This document shows positions 54,791-64,000 of a stretch of 64,000 nt of DNA, piece after piece; the first letter of the stretch is position 1, and each line of letters starts with the position of its first letter. Origin of the DNA: Metaphire vulgaris (taxonomy: Eukaryota > Annelida > Clitellata > Crassiclitellata > Megascolecidae); contig CM030845.1 of NCBI GenBank assembly GCA_018105865.1, positions 12,252,890 to 12,316,889 of the forward strand, written 5' to 3'. The translations under genes and the position numbers were made by a program. The notes below the pieces were generated by a model. The model had not been told where the DNA came from. It saw nothing but the letters and a program-made list of their open reading frames with translations, and did not search any database.

Positions 54791-55690
54791 CTGATATAAT
54801 TTTATATTTAATGTGTTCTGCTATTTTCAGCCAGTGTAGAGATTTGAATAATGGTGTAATATGGCAGAATTTTATTTGGCAACTGCATGAGCTAAAGCAT
54901 TTTGAATCGAGTGGAGTTTACATATGGAAGCTTTTAGAAGATTGTGGCACAGTATAATTGCCGCAGTATAATTTGAATGAACTGACGTGGCGATAGTGGA
55001 AGCAGTTTTGATCAAAGTAAAGACGAAGGTGGCGTAGGTCCCAAATGTGAGAATAACAGGTTCTTGAAAGTTGCAATATAAAATTTTGGGAAGAGTCAAA
55101 AATAAATCCACGATGTTTGCAGCTGGAACAGGTGTTATTATTGTTAGCAAAGGTTTAGTGTACCTGAAACAGTTTTATTACAAAAATCACAATGCAGGAC
55201 TTAGACCCTATAACAATTGAGTAAGACGTCTAGAAATGGCAGTTAGAGCGTCCTTTATAGTCTGGTCTTTCCACGCGAACTGTTTGCTACCTTTATGCCT
55301 ATAGTTGTTTTTGTCTCCTGATCATCCACAAAACACGAAATCACCTTGAGCCTTTCCAAAGAATTAATTGTTCTACGATCGTAGCGCAGCTGTGGAGGAT
55401 AAGTGCAGAAACTATAGTTATCACGAATGCCATAAGGTGAATTATGAATAACATCTGAAGATCATAAAAAGTATAATGAAAGGCACACCTGCTCGCAGTT
55501 TTCAGTAAGCGTAAGTTTGACTTTTTGGAATGATGTCGATTCAGACCGATGTCGCCTGTCCGTGCATATGGAGCCCATCTGCTTCTGTTAATAATATAAT
55601 TTTTAAAACAGCCGATGGATGGGATGATATGCAGTCAACTGACCAGGCCGCAGGCAGTGTGCTGAAACTGAGCAATCTGATATTTATACA
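54791..55690. other. No gene recognised
   Basis: Short frames only, on both strands. Confidence 0.4.
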
Positions 55691-55698
55691 GCATGGTG

Positions 55699-56225
55699 CA
55701 GGCCCGCCGAGAGAAATTCCGGGCCCTTGTGCATGTGCAGAAGGGCCGACGGGCCCCTCCTGACAAATCTTAACTCTTAAAATGCCCTGACGACCTTTTT
55801 TCGCTTGTCGTCGGTTTTTATTTTCGCAAAACGCACGGAATCGCTGACGCCTAATAACGTTGGTCCGTTTTAACGGTTTTTATCATTCCCTTTAGGCGCC
55901 CGGGGGCCCCCTTTTACTCGTCGGGCCCCTGTGCATTTCACTCGACGACCTCCTTTATTGTGTCGTTGCTGTTAGTATTACATATTCACAGTGTTGGAGT
56001 TGCCGTGGGGTTGAGGGGTTGAACCCCTCCCAGCTAACTTTGCAACTCTCCCAAAAATCACATATCGGGTACATGCAGTCTCTGCCATTCATTGAATTTC
56101 AGTCCTCACCCCCCCCGTTCAAATTTCACAACTCCAACACTGCGTAATATATTCACCATCGGCCCGGGCCCCCTCCAGGCCGCCGGGCCCCTGTGCATTT
56201 ACCCCTGCCCCTCTCGGCGGCCCTG
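55699..56225. mobile_element. hAT-like MITE, CAGGCCC(G)CCGAGAG termini, with a nested inverted-repeat piece
   Basis: TSD GCATGGTG / GCAAGGTG. Carries a GACGACC-TTTTTT-CGCTTGTCGTC module. At 55989-56142 an inner segment is bounded by CAGTGTTGGAGTTG and its inverse. Confidence 0.87.
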
Positions 56226-56375
56226 GCAAGGTGTGTCAATTTTGGGGAGCAAATTAGAATTTCAAAGACCGATCGATTCTTCTGGATTTCTCTCCAAACT
56301 CCATCTTCAGGAACTATGGTCCATCTGCCCGGACGAATGATAAGACCTGTAGTTGGTCGACACCACGTAGACCGC

Positions 56376-56647
56376 CAGGCCCTTGGAGAGAAATTCCGAA
56401 TTTCAAATGACCGATCGATTCTTTCTTAATTTCTCGACCTTTTTTTTTTTGCTTGCCAACTTTATAAAGTTGACGACCTTCTTCAGGAACTATGTTCCAT
56501 CTGCCCGCCGGGCCCCTGTGCTGAGCTAACATCTTAACCATTCTTTAGACTCATTTTATTGTTAATTATAGATATTCATCATCGGTCCGACCCCTCCAGA
56601 CCGACCCCCTGCAGTTGCCCCCTTGCCCTCCTCTCTCGGAGGCCCTG
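56376..56647. mobile_element. hAT-like MITE, CAGGCCCTTGGAGAG termini
   Basis: TSD TAGACCGC / CAGACCGC. Third copy of the family in the window, shorter (272 bp). Confidence 0.85.
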
Positions 56648-56968
56648 CAGACCGCAATTGTATTGCAGCAAAATGTCGTGGACTGCATGAGTCTTAAACC
56701 CTCACCTGAACATCATGATTAGGCCTAAACTCTGAATGTTCGTGGTTCAAGATGTCAGAGGCTTAATAGGCCTAGTCATCAGCCCCTTCCGAATGCTACA
56801 GGCATCTTTATCTTTATGAGGTCTTTGAATGATGGCAACAAGGGCGTCGCCAGGAATTTGATTGGGGAGGGGGTATAATGCGACTGGCGTGAGGGGAAGG
56901 GTATAAATCTTTAAAAACTTTGAAAATCTTAAAAAGCACATTAAAACTTTAAGGTAGCCTGTTTTTTT

Positions 56969-56969
<1 letters not shown>

Positions 56970-57036
<67 letters not shown>
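56970..57036. repeat. (TA)n microsatellite
   Basis: About 66 bp of pure AT dinucleotides. Confidence 0.97.
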
Positions 57037-57038
<2 letters not shown>

Positions 57039-57449
57039 CCATAGCCCCATATACCTCTTCCCGTCGCTACGCCCCTGGGTCATGGTAGGCCTATAAGGCT
57101 ATAATCCAAGTTCCAACAGCATAAAATTCATAATTGTCTTCCATCATAATGCGAGCAAATCTTCGTTCTATTAGATCGGCGTGTGCATATATTGCCTACA
57201 AGGCGATTTTGCTTAATGAAAACGAGCACCAAATTACAGATACCGGTATATACTGCGACTCAAAAAACTTGCAACAATGATAGGCCTATAAATAAAAGCA
57301 AACAAACGCCGTCTAGTGAACGGATCAGTAAACTGGCGCCAGACTGTTGACTGATAGACATGTTTCTTACTTGTAGACCGACCCTGGTTTCTTAACATGT
57401 TATGATGTTACAAATGCTAGACTATAGTAGTGCCATCATACTATGAATA

Positions 57450-57882
57450 GAGACTGTCCATTAATTAATTACGCCAACAAAATATGGATGAGGATTCGAA
57501 AAAGTTTGACAGTTGTTGACAGGGTAGGGGTCAAGAGAAGTTGATATCAACAATTTCATATTTTTAAATGATCAAAAAAATAACAAATTTTATGGAATAT
57601 GGTCTACTATTTATTGCAACGTGGAAAAGCCTGACAGACCAAAAAAGGTCACCACCACCACATTTTGGCACTTGATGTGCAAAAAGTCTCATCACCGCAA
57701 AATAGTAACCTCCTGACATTTTTAGGGGACCATCCAGGGACGTCATTTGGGGGCAGGGGGGCATTTTGATTTTGAGAGAAAAAAATTTTTTCTTGTTTAT
57801 TTAGTATTTTGTTTTTACATGCCCTAGGAGCAAATGTATATGTCTCATCAAAAGTAACTAACCGTTAAATAAACGGCTGACG

Positions 57883-57920
<38 letters not shown>

Positions 57921-58114
57921 GACATTTTTGTCAGGTCAAAAGTGTTTTGCCCCCTGAAAAACAGTGAAATGACGTCTCTGGACCCATCACTGATCTAAGG
58001 GGTAAAATTTTTTGACATAATGATATGGGAGTCATTGAAAGTTTGACAGGTGTTGACTAGGGGGATGGATCAAAAATTGTCAAAAAATTATCGACGTAAT
58101 TAATGGACAGCCCC
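57450..58114. mobile_element. TA-flanked inverted-repeat element with a nested hAT-like MITE
   Basis: Inverted ends GACTGTCCATTAATTAATTA / GGGGCTGTCCATTAATTACG with TA on each side. The interior is split by 57735-57980. Confidence 0.78.
57735..57980. mobile_element. hAT-like MITE, CAGGGACGTCATTT termini
   Basis: Inverted ends CAGGGACGTCATTTGGGG / CAGAGACGTCATTTCACTG; flanks GGACCATC / GACCCATC are a decayed TSD. Contains CTGACGAGCAAAAAA followed by a long poly-A. Confidence 0.75.
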
Positions 58115-58300
58115 TAATATATTTGCCTTTCCCATCTCTCGGTATACCTTCGGACCACGGTTTTACAGGTACACAGTAGTAGGGTCCTATAGCATTATCC
58201 AGAAGCATAGAAAAACGTTTCTTGTAGAACTTTGCTGCCCAGCTCTGCGATCAATTCTCACACATTTTCTTACGCTGTTAGCACCACTGATCGCTGTATC

Positions 58301-59482
58301 TAGGGTTGTAACTTTTCCGGAAAAATAGAATGCCTGGAATTATTCCGGAATTTTTCCGAAAAATTTCCGGAAACTTTCTAGCATACATATATTGGTAGAG
58401 GTTAACATACAGCAGTGGACAAAAGTAATAACCACAGCTCAAATACGAAGTTTTATTATATATTTTGGCAAATATAAGTAAAAACACAATTATTAAATAA
58501 ACTGCCAAAATCTGTTACCAAGGTGCCTTAGCAACTAATCTATACCGATTTCTGATAAAAATTTAAAAATTTTATAAGTTGACCATGGTGTGAAATTTCA
58601 TGAATTTCATACTATGGCAATTACCTTTGACTGCTACTGTAAGTTCATGTATGCTGTTAATTAGCGCTCAAATCAGTAAAATTAGGTGACATTGCGACAA
58701 AAAATGAATAAAAGCTTTATTTTGCAGGTATAGGCCTACTGACAATAGGCCTACTGACTACAATTTAGCTTTGTTGTTAACAAATACCTAACAAATGAAT
58801 AGCAATAAGTAGTAATAATAAATAATAATAATAAATAATTATATTAGTAATAAAGTAAGTAAGTAAGTAAGTAAAATCTCGTGGATTTCTATAGCGCCTT
58901 GGAAAGCAGCACAACAGTAGGCTTATTCTTAGGCGCTCAGCCTCTTAAAATAGCTATAGGAAAGGTGTGGGATCAGCCAGGCAATGGTCAATATCCGAAG
59001 GGCAGTGAGGCTGACAGCTATGGCGGAAATGATTTCAGAAACAGGAAGGATTTAAGCTTAGACCTAAGACTTGAGGAGATAGTGCGGGAATTATAGGAAA
59101 TGAGGAATCAGATTTTATTGTTTTAAAGTGTCCAAATGTGCGACCTTCCAGAGTTCAAATGAATTTTCAGGGATGACTGAACAGAGTGAGATGAGATGAA
59201 TAAATAATATCTAATAAAGGTTTTGATGACTTATATTAGTATCTTATATTGGATACGTTCTGTTATTTTATAATGATTTTAGTATTTTAATAGTAATAAA
59301 TAGTAATAATAATAATAAATAATTGCATTAATTAGTAAGAGTATTAAATAGTAATAATAAAAATAATAATAAATAGTAATAAACATTTCCGGAATTTTTC
59401 CGGAAAAGTACCGCTATTTTCCCGGAAATTTTCGGAACAATTCCGCAGGAAATTTTCAGAAATTTCCGAACTCACAACCCTA
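58301..59482. mobile_element. hAT-like element rich in TTCCGGAA words
   Basis: TSD GCTGTATC / GTTGTATC. Inverted ends TAGGGTTGTAACTTTTCCGG / TAGGGTTGTGAGTTCGGAAA. TTTCCGGAAA-type motifs crowd both ends. The interior holds a later insertion at 58855-59290. Confidence 0.88.
58855..59290. mobile_element. Interspersed repeat nested in the hAT-like element
   Basis: Starts (AAGT)n then AAATCTCGTGGATTTCTATA, the inverse of the 3' tail of the retrotransposon at 3000-3872, and continues with the block shared with 8768 and 54420. Confidence 0.7.
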
Positions 59483-59714
59483 GTTGTATCGACACGATTC
59501 GACAGTTCACTCTATACACATAGCAGCTTTTATGAATTTTACTCTATGTGGCACAGTTTACTAATTTCTTAACTACGAAATTTAATCGCTCTGTATTTGC
59601 TTTGACCAATTTGCCTTTCTATACGTCGTCTGATGCCTCTAAGCATAGGCAAATGATGTTTTTGAAGTTACTGTACTTTTCAGAATAAATTGACGCTATA
59701 CGATTATTAGCTAT

Positions 59715-59773
59715 AGCTGGAGGAAGTAGTTGCTCGACAGGAAGTACAAGTTCTTTTTCCTGTTTGGTTCAAT
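59715..59773 (+). promoter_or_regulatory. Candidate RPS15A promoter with ETS-like sites and TOP-like non-coding exon 1
   Basis: Two GGAAGT words (in GGAGGAAGTAG and CAGGAAGTAC) precede TTCTTTTTCCTGTTTGGTTC at 59751, a pyrimidine-rich start like the 5' TOP of ribosomal protein mRNAs. It is followed at 59774 by GTGAGTG, a good donor. Splicing to 60611 would give a short leader exon, the usual layout of these genes. ETS sites near the start site are common in animal ribosomal protein promoters. Confidence 0.5.
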
Positions 59774-60136
59774 GTGAGTGTATATTAATATGTTTTCAGA
59801 GCTCTTAAAATCCAATTTCATCCACTTAAATCACGTTCTGTACTAAGATTAACATAACCAGATATTAACACTGCAACGTGTAGATTTTAACTGTGGTTTT
59901 TACGAATCGATTAAATGTTCATAAGTTATGCTGCGATAAACAGTGGATCGCTCTGTTGTAGCTTTTAGCGGTCTGACAAATATAATTTAAATAATTCAAT
60001 CAATCAGTAAACTTCTATAGCGCCACTATCATAATGCCCAGGGCATCAGTCTATGGTGCACCAAATCCAAATTGAATTAGAACCAGGTCAATCCGGAAAG
60101 ATCAAATCAGAACAGCGGGGAGCAATCTGGAGGGGG

Positions 60137-60300
60137 GTTGACGTGGAGGCGAGCGGCGTAACCGAAAGTAGCCCGTAAAAACTGAAAGAAATTGCGTTGA
60201 AAGGGTTAGGGTTATGGTTAGGGTTCACTCTAACCCTACCGAGACTCTAACCCATACTGATGCGTGCTGATACATTACGCCGCTCGTCTTCACGTCTACC
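60137..60300. mobile_element. Small inverted-repeat element with telomere-like tract
   Basis: Ends GACGTGGAGGCGAGCGGCGT and inverted GACGTGAAGACGAGCGGCGT. The centre reads GGGTTAGGGTTATGGTTAGG then CTCTAACCCTA. It lies 0.4 kb upstream of the RPS15A coding start, in its first intron. Confidence 0.75.
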
Positions 60301-60610
60301 AAAGTGTTAGTTATATGAAGTGATCTTGGTAATGAATTCTAGAGCCTAGGGCCACACACTGAGAAACAACTAGTGCTAATGACTGTACAGGAATGAGAAA
60401 CAGCATATGAAAGTCCTGCTGAATACCTGTAGAGTGTTTAGTAGGTCGACGGATAAGTTGCATCTTAAGAAAATTGGGTTCATTATACATATTCATTTGA
60501 TATCCTACAGCAATAGAGTTACAGTGAAATATTTAAGCATTCTGCTTGAAATTTTGATTGATTATAATTGTAAAAGTACTAATAAAGCAAATACTTGCAA
60601 TGTTTTTCAG

Positions 60611-60757
60611 CATATGCTGCCACAATGGTTCGTATGAATGCGTTGGCAGATGCTCTTAAATCCATCTGTAATGCAGAGAAACGAGGCAAGCGTCAGGTTC
60701 TAATCCGACCAAGATCAAAAGTAATTGAAAAGTTTTTGTTGGTGATGATGAAGCATG
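60611..60757 (+). CDS. RPS15A: RPS15A exon 2: start codon and N-terminus
   Basis: The GTTTTTCAG acceptor at 60610 is followed by 14 nt of leader and the ATG at 60625. It encodes residues 1-44 and ends with one base of Gly45 before GTAAGT. Coding part 60625-60757. Confidence 0.96.
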
Positions 60758-61887
60758 GTAAGTGCTTTCTGTTGCTTACACTTTAATGCTTATTTTATGA
60801 GAATATGGCAAATTATGATGCATTCGTTCAGTAGGAGCTGCTATGCACCCATTTGAGTCGTGTTTAACATTGGGTATTTACTCATTTGAAGGATATGGTC
60901 AATAGAGGATTGTTATAAACTACCTTCATTCAGGCAATGTCGTGACGTTTTGAGATAAGCATTACCTTTTGTGTTCCAAGTCCACGTTCATGAGACAAAA
61001 AGATATGAGCAAACTAGGTTTTTTCAATTGTGCCAATTTTCATATGCATTATCTTGTTATGACAAGTATTGAGGCCATGGAATAGATAAAGCACTTTGAC
61101 CATTGCAATCTTACTTTTCATTAGAAATGGCATCATCTTTATGGTTACCTTTAGACTTTATTATTCAAAATGATTTATGATGACTCCTTAATTTTTAAAG
61201 CCATGTTTTGAGTTTTGTGCTTAATGCTTGACTGTATAATTGTAGTCATGTATCTGTTTCTGCCAATAGTTGTGCTTAAGATATACAGTTTTTTCTGAAA
61301 AGTATATGTTTGAATTTTATGTTTTTGTTTTATTTGGGTACATACTTTTTAGAGGTTATTGAAAATTATTGATGAGTTAGAGTATATTTCTTTTTACATG
61401 AGAGTTAATGGACATGGTGTAGTGGTAGGCTTCTTGCCAAGTGAGTGAAGAGTGGCTGGTCTGAATCTGAACCATGCGATTGCATAGTAACCTTGGACAA
61501 GTTGTTTGCTCCTTGTTGTCTGTGAGGAATGCAACAGGCAACCACCTCACTCGTCTCATTCCCAGGCGGAGTAAATGCCAGATGGTCCTGCCAGAAAACA
61601 ATGCATCATCCTTGTCATCACACATGTTATACTCTTCAAAATGTTTTAATGCAGTGGACTTTGTTGTTGGTTTTAGGCTACATTGAAGATTTTGAAATTA
61701 TTGATGACCACAGAGCTGGTAAAATTGTTGTCAATCTGACTGGAAGAATAAACAAAGTAATTACTTTTTTGTTAGCAAATTGAACAATAATGATGATACA
61801 GATAGGAGATTAAGGAGATATACAGTTTGACAGTTTAGTTTGTGCTTTTTTTCTTTAATCAGTTATAAAATTTATAGGAATTCACTG

Positions 61888-61951
<64 letters not shown>

Positions 61952-63235
61952 ACTACCTAAACAGCATCTTACATTCAGTTGCTTTTATAGCCATACACTG
62001 TATAATTGAAAGACTTGACATTGGGGAAAAGAAGTATAAAATGCAATGTTGATGCATAGTACATTAATGGTTTTTAATTGAGTTTTCAAATCATGCTGCA
62101 TTGTGTATGCTTTGTACTGTTTATATTTAGTGTGGCGTAATTAGTCCACGATACGATGTCAGTGTGAAAAGCATAGAGAGTTGGACAACTGCTTTGCTGC
62201 CATCTCGTCAGTTTGGGTTTGTATGATGTCATTGTTGTTTCATATTTGTCTTTTTTGTGTTTTTGATATTTTCATGTTTGCTAGAAGACAGAACTTGCAT
62301 GTACCTGTGGTATGGAAATGCTAAAAATTGTCCTTAAATTATAAACCAATGTTCATTATTGGCAGATGCCTTATGCTGTGAGCATACAATGGTGCTGTGC
62401 AAAAAATTTGGCTGCAGTCATAGAGATCCTGGAGTTAATGACTAATTTGTCTTAGTTGGTAAAAACAGGAATATAATGGATAAGAAATGTGTTCTTTGAA
62501 GGAAAAGCTAATGTTGGTTTGAGTTATTTATGTTGTCTTGTGGCAGTGGTGTTTGTGACTGCTGTCAACCACTGAATGGAACTTTAAATTTTCACGAACT
62601 TTACCATACTATCGCCTTACCCTGGCCGTACAGATGGGTACCTCTCTTTCTCTCCCTCCCCTGTCTCTTTCACCTCTCTGCCGACCCCCAGTCACACTAG
62701 TAGGGCAATGGCATGGACACATTTCCTCCATAACAGGGTTTAACTGTATTGTAGCAATGCTCGTCTGAACTGTGCATGCGCTTGTACCTGCACTATAGGC
62801 ATACTATACTGTAGCGTATGGTATTATGACTGAAGGATAAATACACTTTAACAATACTTTGTAATGGATTACTCAATTGACTTGCCCTTGTTATGTGACC
62901 ATCCGCACTGCTCACCAAAATAGAACGCCAGACATATGAGAGCGGGGTATTGCTGTATATTTGTGACAGTGTGCTTAGAATTAGTCTTATATTTACGGTA
63001 CTACTTTTAAACAGCATTAGCATGTTGCTGATCATGTATATGAAAATTATGCATTGCTTGTATTGTGTACTTCTTTTAGTGCCTGCTTGGATTAATTGAA
63101 CAAGCCTTTGAGTGTGATGTTAGACTGGTGTATATTTTTAGATACATTGTTATGACAACATCAGGTGGCATCATGGATCACGAGGAAGCCAGAAGGAAGC
63201 ACCTTGGAGGGAAAATCCTAGGATTCTTTTTCTAG
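60625..63235 (+). CDS. RPS15A: 40S ribosomal protein S15A (uS8), four coding exons
   Basis: Coding exons are 60625-60757, 61677-61756, 62131-62216 and 63142-63235; they sum to 393 nt, exactly 130 residues plus stop, the usual length of eukaryotic S15A. Segments include [69 protein letters not shown] and GGKILGFFF. It is a small-subunit protein that binds 18S rRNA. All junctions are GT-AG with matching phases (1, 0, 2). The exon 4 donor is GTTTGT, non-consensus but required. The gene is intact, so it is not a processed copy. The intron after the second coding exon contains a (GA)n tract. Confidence 0.98.
61405..61600 (+). mobile_element. Possible SINE in an RPS15A intron
   Basis: GACATGGTGTAGTGGTAGGC looks like a decayed polymerase III A box. 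A B-box-like TCTGAATCTGAACC follows. It does not share the tail of the 39765/42012 family. Confidence 0.35.
61677..61756 (+). CDS. RPS15A: RPS15A exon 3
   Basis: Encodes [20 protein letters not shown] then LTGRINK, ending in phase 0 at [22 protein letters not shown] is invariant in eukaryotic S15A. Confidence 0.97.
61898..61951. repeat. (GA)n microsatellite
   Basis: About 25 GA units in the intron after the second RPS15A coding exon. Confidence 0.96.
62131..62216 (+). CDS. RPS15A: RPS15A exon 4
   Basis: Encodes [20 protein letters not shown] then ALLPSRQF, with two bases of Gly before the GTTTGT donor. The middle part ([11 protein letters not shown]) is the usual variable segment. Confidence 0.96.
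63142..63235 (+). CDS. RPS15A: RPS15A exon 5: C-terminus and stop
   Basis: Encodes [20 protein letters not shown] then [10 protein letters not shown] and TAG. The KILGFFF end is universal in the family. Confidence 0.98.
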
Positions 63236-63356
63236 AGCTTAAAAAGAGAACTGATTTCTGCTCTTGATTAACTTTTTGTGTTTAAATTGATGGATTGTGG
63301 TGTTTACTTAAGAGAGATGGCGTGATGCGCAGTTAAATTCATGAGATACGAAGCAC

Positions 63357-63362
63357 AATAAA
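63357..63362 (+). promoter_or_regulatory. RPS15A poly(A) signal
   Basis: AATAAA 122 bases after the stop codon, in an otherwise unremarkable 3' flank. Confidence 0.8.
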
Positions 63363-63380
63363 GAGCTGGATTGAAATCAA

Positions 63381-64000
63381 AACTTGTTATCGTTTTGCTC
63401 TGCTAATTCTATTGGCCTTTCTTCTTATCTCAAACCGTCTCTGTTCCAAAGGTTGGCTGCCTTGTGGACTCTTATTTCATGTGCTATGGTCTTTCAGTAG
63501 TGAGTCCTGTCCATTTTTTTGATGTCTTCGCACTTTTTCTTCACTGTACCTCTTTTTCATGGTCTTGGCATTTGTGCCTTGTAATATTTCTTTGAAGATT
63601 CCTGTTGTGCTTGCACAATCTGTTCCAAGTACATGTATTTCAGTTTTCTTTTTCTAACTTTCCAGTAGGGTTCTTTCTTCTTGTCCCATTTATTCCTTGG
63701 CCAAAGTTAGGGTAGAATTATAGTACAATCCTGTTAGGGGTCATTGTGTAACGCTGGAAATGGCCTTTTTGACCAACTCACCCTGCAATGATTTAGCAAT
63801 GGTTCAATAGACCCATCTCGACAGCAGACAAAATATGCTGTAATTACTAATTGGTATGCTACAATGTCCTTGCATATACAGTAGGTATGCCTATGACGTC
63901 TTTGATATGCTGTCTCCCTGCTGTTTCAACTGTTTGATGCTGTTAAGTGTATCATACAGTAGTATAGAGCTGTTACGGTTTCACCTCGTGCAATTTCGGT
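63381..64000. other. 3' flank of RPS15A; nothing recognised
   Basis: No exon, repeat end or RNA gene was identified to the end of the window. Confidence 0.4.

Noticed and set aside
61176..61300. Possible box C/D snoRNA in an RPS15A intron (ATGATGA near 61176)
   Set aside because: The nearest CTGA is about 120 bases away and no terminal stem or C'/D' boxes are visible.

Overview
The window is nuclear DNA of an animal. It is AT-rich and intron-rich, with GT-AG splicing, poly(A) signals, long (ATT)n tracts and a very dense load of DNA-transposon and non-LTR debris. Repeated TAGGCCTA-like words, TTAGGG-type telomeric motifs and the gene complement suggest a marine invertebrate, perhaps a deuterostome such as an echinoderm or hemichordate. 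That placement is inference; the sequence does not fix the phylum. There are no bacterial operons, rRNA genes or CRISPR arrays.

Three host genes can be assembled exon by exon, with splice phases that join. (1) About 4682-24295, plus strand: a 16-exon gene for a secreted or surface VWDE-like protein (von Willebrand factor D and EGF domains). The order is signal peptide, D8C domain, Ig-like region, VWD domain, a basic furin-like site with an acidic stretch, one EGF domain, a TIG-like segment, a Cys motif that runs into a 54-bp coding minisatellite, and a short hydrophobic tail that looks like a GPI signal. The minisatellite carries a 2-nt frame break, and a second frame conflict is possible in a VWD exon. 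(2) About 28371-38813, minus strand: a meteorin/meteorin-like gene, with first, second and last coding exons clear and one internal exon not located. (3) About 59751-63362, plus strand: ribosomal protein S15A (uS8), complete, with a non-coding TOP-like first exon and a 130-residue product. The three genes share no evident pathway and appear to be ordinary neighbours.

Between and inside the genes the DNA is mostly mobile. Seventeen elements begin with CAG/TAG-type inverted termini and are flanked by exact or near-exact 8-bp target duplications, which marks them as hAT-like; several are nested. TA-flanked and TTAA-flanked MITEs, a decayed piggyBac transposase, about a dozen truncated CR1/L2-like or RTE-like reverse transcriptase fragments, and tRNA-derived SINEs are also present. 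A word close to GACCTTTTTTGCTTGTCAGG recurs more than twenty times inside elements whose termini differ. Telomere-like (TTAGGG)n stretches sit inside at least three kinds of inverted-repeat element.

Layout: 1-880 short tandem arrays and an element remnant; 881-4681 hAT elements and the VWDE 5' flank; 4682-24372 VWDE-like gene; 24373-28370 non-LTR and MITE debris; 28371-38813 METRN-like gene; 38814-59700 a large gene-poor block of repeats; 59700-63380 RPS15A; 63381-64000 3' flank with nothing recognised.
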